Shown here: one piece after another, positions 1 through 8,180 of the stretch
How the letters are laid out: every line of letters starts with the position of its first letter
Numbering within the stretch: the first letter of the stretch is position 1
NCBI GenBank assembly: GCA_037968855.1
Contig: JBBKWH010000008.1
Location: forward strand, 1 to 16,047
DNA from: JBBKWH01 sp037968855
Lineage (GTDB): Bacteria > Pseudomonadota > Gammaproteobacteria > Pseudomonadales > Moraxellaceae
Direction: 5' to 3'
DNA: 16,047 nucleotides
Notes under the pieces: model-generated
The model's database searches: none
What the model was told of the DNA's origin: nothing
What the model saw: only the letters and a program-made list of their open reading frames with translations
Translations under genes and position numbers: made by a program

Positions 1-369
1 TTTAACAACAGCGAAGGCGTGATTATTGAGCGTGATGACAGCCGTGGTCAGTTGGATGGCTACAAAAAATTGATCCGGATCAAACTCAATGGCTCTGGTG
101 AATTGGTCACTCGTAGCGAGTTGGTCAACCTCAATCAACTGGCTAATCCAAATCTATTGTTTGGTACCGCGCGGCAAGGTGATGTTGGCACTGGTTCAAC
201 CTTTGCCTTCCCGTTCTTTACCATTGAAGACATCGTGATTGAAAATGACCGCGAACTGACCATTCTCAATGACAACAACTATCCGTTTGTACCGGGTCGC
301 AACGCCAACCGCCCAGACGACAACGAGATCATCCGCATTCGTTTACCTGTGGATAAAGCCCTCAAATAA
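1..369 (+). CDS. Esterase-like activity of phytase family protein (3' end only)
   Basis: This is the C-terminal ~122 residues of a larger protein. The reading frame is open from base 1 and ends with TAA at 367-369, so the start lies outside the window. The tail carries the run TIEDIVIENDRELTILNDNN, followed about 18 residues later by DDNEIIRIRL. I recognise this pattern as the closing blades of the 'esterase-like activity of phytase' beta-propeller family, which are usually exported proteins. Family members are thought to hydrolyse phosphate or carboxylic esters, but their substrates are poorly known. The acidic residues near the end could bind calcium, which is inference. A hairpin terminator follows 21 bases after the stop. 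The N-terminus and any signal peptide cannot be judged here. Confidence 0.72.
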   Translation, partial: FNNSEGVIIERDDSRGQLDGYKKLIRIKLNGSGELVTRSELVNLNQLANPNLLFGTARQGDVGTGSTFAFPFFTIEDIVIENDRELTILNDNNYPFVPGRNANRPDDNEIIRIRLPVDKALK

Positions 370-390
370 TCGCAAAGGCTGTTGATTCAA

Positions 391-424
391 AAAGCCCGCG
401 AGATGATTCTGGCGGGCTTTTTTT
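391..424. terminator. Bidirectional rho-independent terminator
   Basis: A perfect 9-bp stem, AAAGCCCGC (391-399) with GCGGGCTTT (412-420), encloses a 12-base loop. It is followed by more T on the + strand and preceded by A on the left, so it works in both directions. It lies between the converging phytase-like gene (+) and the amidase gene (-). Confidence 0.85.
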
Positions 425-448
425 ATACTGCGATTTAAGTGTGCAGGC

Positions 449-1870
449 TTAATCTTGAATGCGTCGCCATGGTTGCATCTCCTCCAACTCATATGCCAAC
501 TCTAGCAAGGTACGCTCATCGCCATGTGCAGCAGCAAACTGCACACCGATTGGCACGCCATTGCTGCTGCGACCCATCGGTAAGGAGATGGCAGGACTGC
601 CATTAGCATTGTTGAGCGGGGTAAAGCTGACGTAATGACGCAGGTTTTCCATCACCACCTCAAAGGTTTGATCCGGTTTAAGATGGCCTAATGGTGGCGC
701 AACATGACCGAGTACGGGCGAGAGAATCAGATCATAGCGTTGCATCAACTGTACCCACTCGCGCCATGTACGCTGTAAGCGATACAACACCAGCGGCAAG
801 CGGTAGCCACGTTGTTTAAAGCGACGATCTAAGCCTAATGTTAAGTTGTCCAAGGCAAAGGGCGCAAAATCTGGCCCAAAGGCTTTTTTGCCCTGACTGC
901 GAATCATAAAGGCGATAAAAGCCCAATAATCGGTAAAATCATCCATAAACACCAAGCCTGCGGGCACGGCGATTGGCTCGATGTGATGGCCTTGTTGGGC
1001 CAATAATGTCGCGGTTCGCTCAACCGTTGCGCGAGTTTCGGGACAGGTGGGTTTACCCGTAATCGAATCAATCACCATACCAATCTTGAGCCGACGACGA
1101 CTTGGCCCTTCGACCAAGCCGATGGGTGTCAGTTTGGGATTGTGCCAATACTGCTCCGCCCCTGCAAAAAAATGCGCGGTATCACGCACACTACGCGTGA
1201 CCACCCCTTCGCTAACAATATTCAACGGCAGTGCTTTGGCCATCACGCTATCGACCAAACGACCCCGTGTCGACTTTAAGCCCACCAAGCCACAACAGGC
1301 CGCTGGAATCCGAATCGAGCCGCCGCCATCATTGGCATGGGCAATCGGCACCACACCCGCCGCGACCAATGCCGCCGAACCACCGGACGAGCCACCCGCC
1401 GAATAATCCAAATGCCACGGATTATGGGTTGGTTTTTCTTGGGCATATTCGGTTGAGGCATTAAAGCCAAACTCTGGCAGCTTAGTTTTGCCCAACACCA
1501 CCAGACCTTGCGCCAAAAACTGATCGGCAAAGGCACTGTTTTGCACTGCTGCTGTCGCGGCAACCGCTTGCGAACCATGTTGAGTGGCGAGGCCAGCCAA
1601 GTCGGTATTGTCTTTAATAAATGATGGAATCCCATCAAACACACCTTGTGGCGCTTGGCCTGCTTGCGCCAAGGCAGCGTCTATTGTGGCGTATTGCAGT
1701 GCATTGAGTGCTGGATTGACCTTAGCCAAACGTGCCAATGCAGCCTGCACCAACTCGGTGGAACTGACCTGTTTTTGTTTGAGTTGTTGCATCAATCCAA
1801 CGGCATCATGCTCGCCTAAGGCATCATCACTAAACGCATGAATGGAATGATCGTGTGGCGTCCGCTGCAT
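449..1870 (-). CDS. Amidase (amidase signature family)
   Basis: 473-residue amidase of the amidase-signature family, which hydrolyses a carboxamide to acid and ammonia by a Ser-cisSer-Lys mechanism. The triad can be placed by spacing. K86 lies in SFIKDN, the cis-serine S161 in the GGSSGGS stretch, and the nucleophile S185 in DGGGSIRIPA. The distances of 75 and 24 residues equal those of mammalian FAAH (K142, S217, S241). The length is normal and there is no signal peptide, so it is probably cytoplasmic. The ATG has a good ribosome binding site, AAGGAG, 8 bases upstream (1879-1884). It lies 83 bases downstream of the RidA-like gene on the same strand, so the two may be co-transcribed. The substrate cannot be read from the sequence. 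It is not GatA by context, since no gatC or gatB is adjacent. Confidence 0.9.
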   Translation of the reverse strand: MQRTPHDHSIHAFSDDALGEHDAVGLMQQLKQKQVSSTELVQAALARLAKVNPALNALQYATIDAALAQAGQAPQGVFDGIPSFIKDNTDLAGLATQHGSQAVAATAAVQNSAFADQFLAQGLVVLGKTKLPEFGFNASTEYAQEKPTHNPWHLDYSAGGSSGGSAALVAAGVVPIAHANDGGGSIRIPAACCGLVGLKSTRGRLVDSVMAKALPLNIVSEGVVTRSVRDTAHFFAGAEQYWHNPKLTPIGLVEGPSRRRLKIGMVIDSITGKPTCPETRATVERTATLLAQQGHHIEPIAVPAGLVFMDDFTDYWAFIAFMIRSQGKKAFGPDFAPFALDNLTLGLDRRFKQRGYRLPLVLYRLQRTWREWVQLMQRYDLILSPVLGHVAPPLGHLKPDQTFEVVMENLRHYVSFTPLNNANGSPAISLPMGRSSNGVPIGVQFAAAHGDERTLLELAYELEEMQPWRRIQD

Positions 1871-1891
1871 AACAACAACTCCTTCATTTCA

Positions 1892-1916
1892 AGTCATGGA
1901 TAATATTGATATGACT
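1892..1916. promoter_or_regulatory. Inverted repeat upstream of the amidase gene
   Basis: AGTCAT (1892-1897) and ATGACT (1911-1916) form a 6-bp inverted repeat around a 13-base AT-rich centre that itself contains the palindrome AATATT. It sits 21 bases before the amidase start codon. The size and symmetry fit an operator, but no known regulator motif is recognised. Confidence 0.25.
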
Positions 1917-1953
1917 CAGGTATATCGCTTTGCTCATGATCGGTATTGATCAA

Positions 1954-2328
1954 TCACGACGGGCTGATGATCGCATCGGCTGCCACGGCTGCCGTGACCA
2001 CCACTTCAACCTTCCACGCCGGATTGGCCAATGCCGCTTGCACACAAGCACGCGGTGGCGCGTGGCCTGTATTGAGCCAGTCATCCCAGACCGCATTCAT
2101 GGCGGCATAGTCAGCCATATCGGCCAAATAAATGGTAGCCATCAGCAGATGGTTTTTGTCGCTGCCCGCATTAGCCAGCAACTGATCAATCATCGCCAAC
2201 ACTTGACGGGTTTGGCCGGTGATATCTAGTTGATCATCATCCGGCACTTGGCCCGCCAAATAAATCGTCCCATGATGAATCGCCGCTTCGCTATAACGGG
2301 TAGAGACTTGCTGTCGAATGATGCTCAT
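1954..2328 (-). CDS. RidA family protein (reactive imine/enamine deaminase-like)
   Basis: 124-residue protein of the RidA/YjgF/UK114 family, which forms trimers that hydrolyse reactive enamine/imine intermediates such as 2-aminoacrylate to keto acids plus ammonia. R93 in APPRACVQAAL and E108 in WKVEVVV are 15 residues apart, the same spacing as R105 and E120 of E. coli RidA, so the substrate-binding arginine and the water-positioning glutamate appear kept. The N-terminal part (RYSEAAIHHGTIYLAGQVPD) resembles the RidA-like subfamily of cd06150 type more than archetypal RidA. Activity on 2-aminoacrylate is therefore likely but unproven. The ATG at 2328 has only a weak GAGT-type ribosome binding site. 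It lies downstream of ilvE, separated by a terminator, and upstream of the amidase on the same strand. Confidence 0.85.
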   Translation of the reverse strand: MSIIRQQVSTRYSEAAIHHGTIYLAGQVPDDDQLDITGQTRQVLAMIDQLLANAGSDKNHLLMATIYLADMADYAAMNAVWDDWLNTGHAPPRACVQAALANPAWKVEVVVTAAVAADAIISPS

Positions 2329-2367
2329 AAAGACTCACTACTCAAAAATTCAATGTGATGACATACA

Positions 2368-2394
2368 AAAAAGGACGCATCAAGCGCCCTTTTT
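2368..2394 (-). terminator. Rho-independent terminator of ilvE
   Basis: An 11-bp stem (2368-2378 with 2384-2394) has a 5-base loop. The one imperfect pair is G-U when read as minus-strand RNA but A-C on the + strand. This argues that the hairpin evolved to end the minus-strand ilvE transcript. The minus strand ends in a T-run and the hairpin starts 21 bases after the ilvE stop. Confidence 0.8.
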
Positions 2395-2415
2395 GGTCAA
2401 GCAAACACGCCCGTC

Positions 2416-3339
2416 TTACTTGGCAACCGGCGTGAGCCAATGCTTATACTGCTCATTTTTGCCCAGTACGGTATCAAAAAACAGCGCTTGCAGTTTTTCG
2501 GTCATCGGGCCACGAATGCCTGTACCGATTGGACGATCATCATATTCACGAATCGGCGTCACTTCGGCTGCGGTGCCAGTAAAGAACGCTTCTTCTGCAA
2601 TATAAAACTCGTCACGAGTAATCCGACGCTCAATCACCGGAATACCCAAATCTTTGGCAAACTGAATCACTGTTTGACGAGTAATACCGTCCAAGCCACC
2701 GCCACCCAATTCTGGGGTGTGCAACTCGCCATTTTTGACCAAGAACACGTTTTCGCCTGCACCTTGGCAAACAAAGCCATGCGGATCAAGCAACATGGCT
2801 TCGTCATAACCATTGGTCGCCACTTCTTGATGCGCCAAGATTGAGACCGGATAGTTACCAACCGCTTTGGCCTTACACATGGTGATGTTGGGCTGATGGT
2901 GGGTAAACGATGAGGTCTTAACCCGAATGCCTTTGGTCATGCCGTCTTCGCCCAAATACGCACCCCATGGCCATGCGGCAATCGCCACATGTACGGTGTT
3001 ATTTTTGGCCGCAATGCCCATTTTTTCCGAGCCAATCCAGATGATTGGGCGCAAGTAGCCAGAGGCGAGCTTGTTTTCACGCACCACCGCACACTGCGCA
3101 TCCATCAAGGTTTGCGCATCAAACGGTACGTGCATCTGAAAAATCTTGGCCGAGTTCAGCAAGCGCTGGGTATGCTCTTGCAAGCGAAAAATCGCTGTAC
3201 CATCGACGGTATCGTATGCCCGCACGCCTTCAAACACGCCCATGCCATAGTGCAAGGTATGGGTTAATACATGGACTTTGGCATCACGCCAATCGACCAT
3301 CTTGCCATCCATCCAAATAAAACCATCACGATCTGCCAT
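2416..3339 (-). CDS. ilvE: Branched-chain amino acid aminotransferase
   Basis: Class IV PLP-dependent aminotransferase that moves the amino group between glutamate and the keto acids of leucine, isoleucine and valine, the last step of their synthesis. I place the start at the ATG at 3339, giving MADRDGFIWMDG and 307 residues, close to the ~308 of the family. The frame stays open to a TTG at 3381, but the extra 14 residues have no family resemblance. The PLP lysine is K158 in KAVGNY. Other class IV marks are HTLHYGMGVFEGVRAY near residue 35, GYDEAMLLD after the lysine, and EEAFFTGTAAEVTPI near the C-terminus. The gene begins 48 bases after the glnE stop on the same strand, so the two are probably one transcript. 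No strong ribosome binding site is seen at this ATG; GGAGAC lies about 15 bases upstream. Confidence 0.95.
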   Translation of the reverse strand: MADRDGFIWMDGKMVDWRDAKVHVLTHTLHYGMGVFEGVRAYDTVDGTAIFRLQEHTQRLLNSAKIFQMHVPFDAQTLMDAQCAVVRENKLASGYLRPIIWIGSEKMGIAAKNNTVHVAIAAWPWGAYLGEDGMTKGIRVKTSSFTHHQPNITMCKAKAVGNYPVSILAHQEVATNGYDEAMLLDPHGFVCQGAGENVFLVKNGELHTPELGGGGLDGITRQTVIQFAKDLGIPVIERRITRDEFYIAEEAFFTGTAAEVTPIREYDDRPIGTGIRGPMTEKLQALFFDTVLGKNEQYKHWLTPVAK

Positions 3340-3387
3340 ACTAATCACGGCATTGTCTCCACGGTATTTGCAAAAAATCAAAAAAGT

Positions 3388-6207
3388 TTATTCGCCCAGC
3401 GGAGTTGCCGCCGGATCGATCAAGCGTTGCCAAAGGTCATGAACGGTCATGCGGGTGGAACGCCACGCGGCAGCCGAAACGGTTAAGGGTTTCTGAGCCA
3501 GTGCCAGCCGGTGGGTTTCGGCGCGTTCACGCAAATACGCATCCGTCAGGGCAGCAGCGTCAGTGCGGGATAAGCAACCGGCGCTGGCCATGTCGTCAAG
3601 CAGGCGTACATTGTCGGAGTAGCGGGCGAGATCAGGGTTCGCGCCGCTCCATACGAGCACGCCATACTGTGCCATAAATTCAATATCGACGATACCACCC
3701 GCATCCTGCTTGAGGTGGAAAATACCTGCTTGTTGTGCCGATGCAGCACTACCCAAATGATCCCGCATCTTGTAGCGCATCTCACGCACGGCCTGCTGCA
3801 TTGCCAGCGGATCTCGTGGCAGCGTCAGCACCTCACGCCGAATCTGATTAAAGGCGTCAATCACCAATGGCCCACCACAGACGCCACGCGCCCGCACCAA
3901 GGCTTGATGCTCCCAAATCCACGCACTCTTATGCTGATACTGCCGAAAGGCATTTAAGCTGGCGACCAACATTCCGGCATGACCAGACGGCCGCAAACGG
4001 GTATCCACCTCGTAGGCGCGACCATCAAGGGTTTGGGTGGACAATAAGGTCATGACTTTTTGCGCCAGTCGTGCGCAAAACTCCATCCCACTGATTGGAC
4101 GCAGACCATCGGTATCGGCCTGCTCGTCTACATCATGCAAAAACACAATATCTAGATCCGAGCCGTAGCTCATCTCAATCCCACCCAACTTGCCATAACC
4201 AATAATGGCAAAGGCCGGCGCATCCAAAGTAACAGGCTCACCGCTTAAACGCTTGGGCCAGCCATGCCGTGCGGTCAGTGCATCCAATGCCAAATGTAGT
4301 GCGGCATTGAGGACGATTTCGGCAATATCAGTCAGCGAATCAGAGACTTTCATTAAGGGCCGCTCGGCCAGCACATCGCTTGCAGCCACCGCCAGCACTT
4401 CACTTTTTTTAAATAAACGCAGCACGCGCATCTGGCCTTCGACATCATCACGCTCAATGCGTAAGAGCTGCTGGCGCAAGGTGTCGGCCAAATCATCACG
4501 GGTCGGCAAGTGGTACAAATCATTGGTCAAAAACTCATCCAGCAAGACCGGATAACGTACCAACTCATCACTAATCCATGGACTGGTCGAGGCCATCTGT
4601 ACCAAGCGCAAAATCGCACCGTGGTTTTCCAGCAACATGACCAAATACACCGAACGACGCATGACTTTTTCCAGCAACGGCAATAAGCGCAATAAGGCCA
4701 CTTGTGGCTCTGGCACGCTTAACAAGGCATCAATCAATAACGGCCACACCGCTTTTAGCCGTTGATGCGCTTGTTCTGGCAACTTAGCCAAGGCGCGACT
4801 ACTCCAAAACATATCAACCCGATGCTGGCCTTCTTCGTCCAATACCGTATTCAGTCGATCTTGCAAGTCTGGCGTTTCTTGGCTCGGTGCTTGCTCTTGC
4901 CGTGCCACCACCACTTGATCAAACTCCAGCCGAACCGCCTGACGATGCGTGTCTAACTGCACCAACAATGCCGACCAATCAGCAAAACCCAACACCGTGG
5001 CCAATCGTGCTTGCCATGCTGGATCACTCGGCAGTTGTTGGGTTTGCTGGTCATTCATGGCCTGAATCGCATGCTCTACACGGCGCAAAAACAAATAAGC
5101 CGCACGCAAGCTGGCCACTTGACTCTCATTGAGCAACCCCTGCCGCACCAGCTCGGTCATCATCTGCAAGCATTGCAACCCACGCAAGGCCAGCCGCGCC
5201 CCGCCATGAATCATCTGAAACGCTTGGACAATAAACTCAATCTCTCGAATCCCACCCGCACCCAGCTTGATGTCATGCTGCACATTACGCCGCTGCACCT
5301 CGCGCTCGATCATGGTTTTCATTTCGCGCAGTGCTGCAAAAGCCGAATAATCGGCATAACGCCGATAGACAAAGGGCCGCGTCATCTCGATCAGTTGATC
5401 ACCCGCCACACCGCCAGTAATCGCCCGCGCCTTGATCCACGCATAACGCTCCCACTCACGGCCATGTTTTTCGAGATAACGCTCTAAGGCAGCATGACTC
5501 AGCGCCAAGGCACTGCCATCGCCCCAAGGGCGCAGACGCATATCCACCCGAAACACAAAGCCATCCGGCGTCACTTGATCAAGCAAGCGCATCACCGCTT
5601 GCCCCCACTGAATCATAAACTGCTGCACATCAATGGATTTTTTGCCACCGCCAGCAGCGCCGTTGGTCTCGCCAGCTTCATCAAAGCAAAAGATCAAATC
5701 AATATCGCTAGACAGGTTCAACTCATGCGCACCCAACTTGCCCATGCCAATCACAATCAACTCTTGGACCTGCCCGTGATCCTCACCCATCGGCTGACCA
5801 AACTTGGCAATCAACGCAGGACGCGCAAAACTCACCGCCTGCCGAATACAACAATCGGCAAAATCGGACAGCTCGCGGGTCAGTTGCACCACATCAGTCA
5901 AGCCATTGGCATCTTGCCAAATCCAGCGCACCATCAGCCGTGCGCGCAGCCGGCGCAAGGTCACCATCCACAATGGCTCCTCAACAATGCCTTCTAACAC
6001 CTCCAACACCCGCGCTTCGATCTGTGTCGCGCTCAGAGCGCCAACAAACTGATCCTGCTCAAAATCAAGCCATAATCGTTCAGCATCGCGTGCCACGACT
6101 GATGGCACATAATCACTGGCCAATAACGTCTGCTGACCAGCAGGCAGTGCTTGCCAACGTTGCAGCAATGTATCGGCAACAGCTTCGGATGATGGATTGC
6201 CTTGCAT
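3388..6207 (-). CDS. glnE: Bifunctional glutamine synthetase adenylyltransferase/adenylyl-removing enzyme
   Basis: 939 residues, near the 946 of E. coli GlnE. The enzyme adds AMP to a tyrosine of glutamine synthetase when glutamine is plentiful and removes it by phosphorolysis when nitrogen is short, under control of PII. Both nucleotidyltransferase domains are intact. The N-terminal adenylyl-removing domain has GMGKLG (154-159) with D168 and D170. The C-terminal adenylyltransferase domain has GYGKLGG (from 670) with D684 and D686. The LRPWGDGSALALS stretch (about 225) and the matching RLRPSGHAGMLV (about 737) show the internal duplication. The ATG at 6207 has AGGAAG 9 bases upstream. It is the first gene of the glnE-ilvE unit and is divergent from the SIMPL gene across 64 bases. 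Confidence 0.97.
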   Translation of the reverse strand: MQGNPSSEAVADTLLQRWQALPAGQQTLLASDYVPSVVARDAERLWLDFEQDQFVGALSATQIEARVLEVLEGIVEEPLWMVTLRRLRARLMVRWIWQDANGLTDVVQLTRELSDFADCCIRQAVSFARPALIAKFGQPMGEDHGQVQELIVIGMGKLGAHELNLSSDIDLIFCFDEAGETNGAAGGGKKSIDVQQFMIQWGQAVMRLLDQVTPDGFVFRVDMRLRPWGDGSALALSHAALERYLEKHGREWERYAWIKARAITGGVAGDQLIEMTRPFVYRRYADYSAFAALREMKTMIEREVQRRNVQHDIKLGAGGIREIEFIVQAFQMIHGGARLALRGLQCLQMMTELVRQGLLNESQVASLRAAYLFLRRVEHAIQAMNDQQTQQLPSDPAWQARLATVLGFADWSALLVQLDTHRQAVRLEFDQVVVARQEQAPSQETPDLQDRLNTVLDEEGQHRVDMFWSSRALAKLPEQAHQRLKAVWPLLIDALLSVPEPQVALLRLLPLLEKVMRRSVYLVMLLENHGAILRLVQMASTSPWISDELVRYPVLLDEFLTNDLYHLPTRDDLADTLRQQLLRIERDDVEGQMRVLRLFKKSEVLAVAASDVLAERPLMKVSDSLTDIAEIVLNAALHLALDALTARHGWPKRLSGEPVTLDAPAFAIIGYGKLGGIEMSYGSDLDIVFLHDVDEQADTDGLRPISGMEFCARLAQKVMTLLSTQTLDGRAYEVDTRLRPSGHAGMLVASLNAFRQYQHKSAWIWEHQALVRARGVCGGPLVIDAFNQIRREVLTLPRDPLAMQQAVREMRYKMRDHLGSAASAQQAGIFHLKQDAGGIVDIEFMAQYGVLVWSGANPDLARYSDNVRLLDDMASAGCLSRTDAAALTDAYLRERAETHRLALAQKPLTVSAAAWRSTRMTVHDLWQRLIDPAATPLGE

Positions 6208-6271
6208 GGCGTCTGGCTTCCTGATTGACTAGCGATAACGGTGTTTCACCATACCCAATTCTGATAAACAA

Positions 6272-7036
6272 ATGAACGACCTCAATCGCAATTTGGCCAA
6301 CTCACTGACCCTACCCGCCATCATGCTCGGCACACTGCTGTCGGTTGGCGTTATTGGTGCCAGCGTAATTTTGAGTCATGGCGCGCAACAAGTGGCTGCC
6401 GCGCGCGAAAAAATCTCGGTCAAAGGCACCGCCGAAAAATCGGTCAAGGCTGACCGTGCGCAATGGGTCACCACCTTAACCATTGACGCCGCAAGCGTTG
6501 CCGAAGGCCTACCACGGCTGAAAACCGCCACCGATCAAGTGGTCAGCAATCTGAGTGCTGACGGCCTCATCCCCGCCAAAGCTCTTGAACTATCGGCATG
6601 GTCGGCCACACCACTGTATCAACGACTCGAAAACGGCTATGACGGCCCGCTAACCGGCTACCGTTTAGAACGTCAAATTGGCATTGCCTTACAGGACGTG
6701 CAAAAACCGACACAACTAAATCAGCGGGTCGAACAACTGATCGCACAAGGTGTCAATGTGCATGACAGTCGCACGGATTATTTAGTCGGCAATCTTGAAC
6801 AAATCAAACTGTCCTTGATTGGTGAGGCGACCAAAAATGCCCATGATCGCGCCATCGAATTTGCCAAAAGTGGCGGGGTGTCAGTGGGTGCGATGCAATC
6901 GGCCTCGCAAGGGGTCTTTCAAATTCGCGCGCCACTCTCAACAGACGAAAGCGACTACGGTGGCGAATATGACACCACCACCATTGATAAAATTGCGCGT
7001 GTGGTGGTGACGGTTGATTATTCAATTCAAAATTAA
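6272..7036 (+). CDS. SIMPL domain-containing protein (DUF541), membrane anchored
   Basis: 254-residue protein with one hydrophobic segment at about residues 12-36 (LTLPAIMLGTLLSVGVIGAS), which acts as an uncleaved signal anchor. A SIMPL/DUF541 domain fills the rest, starting at ISVKGTAEKSVKADRAQW and ending at VARVVVTVDYSI-type strands. Bacterial SIMPL proteins sit in the periplasm or outer envelope and form ring-like oligomers. Some are linked to oxidative or envelope stress, but no reaction is established. The ATG at 6272 has no visible Shine-Dalgarno motif (the preceding bases are CTGATAAACAA), so it may be leaderless or weakly translated. A later start would remove the membrane segment, so I keep this one. 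It converges with the catalase-like gene, with no clear terminator in the 95-base gap. Confidence 0.87.
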   Translation: MNDLNRNLANSLTLPAIMLGTLLSVGVIGASVILSHGAQQVAAAREKISVKGTAEKSVKADRAQWVTTLTIDAASVAEGLPRLKTATDQVVSNLSADGLIPAKALELSAWSATPLYQRLENGYDGPLTGYRLERQIGIALQDVQKPTQLNQRVEQLIAQGVNVHDSRTDYLVGNLEQIKLSLIGEATKNAHDRAIEFAKSGGVSVGAMQSASQGVFQIRAPLSTDESDYGGEYDTTTIDKIARVVVTVDYSIQN

Positions 7037-7131
7037 GCTGACGGCCTAATCGCAGGCATAACACACAACACAGTCAACGCGTTGTCATGGCCTTGCGGGT
7101 CACTCCTATTCCACTCGCAAAGCTTAAACGC

Positions 7132-8100
7132 TTATTTTGATACTTTAGGATGGGCAAAGTGTAGCTGTCGGTCGCAGCCATAAGACACCACACTACGATT
7201 TGCACGAATCAATCCAATTCGCTGCCAACCTTGCTCATCGGCATGCTTGGCCTGATCAGACACCCAAATCTCAAAGGTCCATGCTGGCACTTGCGCTTGG
7301 ACCAAATTTAACTCATCACGAAAATCCACAGCGTCACTGAGTGGATGACTTGCCGCTGGCTTAATCATCAAAAATCGGGGTGCACGAATAGTCGCTTGAG
7401 CCTTCTCACCCAATGCCGCAATATTATCGACTGGACGATACCCCGCGTCCCCATCTATTCCCGCAAATGCACGACCCACCTGAAACATCATTGGCAATGC
7501 TGCCCAGCGAAAGCCGATCTTCGGTTGGTTGGTCATGGCCGTGCTTAAGTAGTGCGCACGCTCAGTACCAGACAACACATCGGCCACAAAAAAATTGGCT
7601 GTCGGCACCACCTGAGCACGGTCTAATGTTGGAAACAACTTACCTGCCATTGCAAAACCGCGCGGCTCACCACGCTTGGTCTCAGTCAGCGAGACTGATG
7701 CCCGCCCGATCCACAGACCGGTTGCCCCTTGCTTAAAATAACCGCTATACGCTGTTGGCTGATCAATTGACCATTGGCCAGATAGACAAATGCCATTGGC
7801 ATGCACCAATTTGACAAGGCGCGGATAAACATCATCGGAATCACGCAACGTACGTTTGGCTGCCTGACGCAAGCGATTAACGCCATTCACCACCAGACCC
7901 GAGGCACTCACCGTATAATGTGGCAACTGTCCAGCTTGATACACGTCGATCTCAGACTGCACCACCGGATCGGGATGATGAGACGGTGAGCTAAACACCA
8001 CCTGCTGCACTTGCTCAAAAGAAGATGCTGCCCATGACGATGGCGCAACGCAGATCACCGCGCAAAAGAGCAACCGAACACACGCAGAATCAAACACCAT
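7132..8100 (-). CDS. Exported catalase-fold-like protein
   Basis: 322 residues. The N-terminus has a signal peptide: hydrophobic core LLFCAVICVAP and a cleavage site likely after SSWA (residue 24), so the product is exported. The centre resembles the catalase superfamily. KLVHANGICLSGQW (97-110) looks like the distal-histidine segment VHAKG of catalases, with H100 as the candidate catalytic residue. TKRGEPRGFAMAGKLFPT (141-158) matches the RG-x-A segment that follows. The usual heme-ligand pattern R-x-x-x-Y is not seen, so heme binding and catalase activity are doubtful. The C-terminus (SVVSYGCDRQLHFAHPK) appears to be a conserved closing motif of this subfamily. It lies 78 bases downstream of the PAP2 gene on the same strand. 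The family call is a recollection of pattern, not a computed match. Confidence 0.55.
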   Translation of the reverse strand: MVFDSACVRLLFCAVICVAPSSWAASSFEQVQQVVFSSPSHHPDPVVQSEIDVYQAGQLPHYTVSASGLVVNGVNRLRQAAKRTLRDSDDVYPRLVKLVHANGICLSGQWSIDQPTAYSGYFKQGATGLWIGRASVSLTETKRGEPRGFAMAGKLFPTLDRAQVVPTANFFVADVLSGTERAHYLSTAMTNQPKIGFRWAALPMMFQVGRAFAGIDGDAGYRPVDNIAALGEKAQATIRAPRFLMIKPAASHPLSDAVDFRDELNLVQAQVPAWTFEIWVSDQAKHADEQGWQRIGLIRANRSVVSYGCDRQLHFAHPKVSK

Positions 8101-8142
8101 ATCAGCACAAACCTAAGACCAAGACAGGCCGATTAGTTTGCC

Positions 8143-8180
8143 CACTGCATCACACTAACGCAGTGATATTTTTGTTTTTT
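8143..8180 (+). terminator. Terminator-like hairpin, + strand orientation
   Basis: CACTGC (8143-8148) and GCAGTG (8160-8165) form a 6-bp stem with an 11-base loop, followed on the + strand by ATATTTTTGTTTTTT. The T-tract faces the + direction although the nearest + strand gene ends more than 1 kb upstream. On the minus strand, where PAP2 ends, it lacks a following T-run. It may block antisense transcription or be a chance structure. Confidence 0.35.

Noticed and set aside
3340..3381. Upstream TTG start for ilvE
   Set aside because: The 14 extra residues have no IlvE resemblance, and the ATG at 3339 gives the normal family length.
7075..7084. Perfect palindrome CAACGCGTTG between SIMPL and catalase-like genes
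   Set aside because: It is a 10-base palindrome with no T-run or promoter around it; it is too short to call an operator or terminator.
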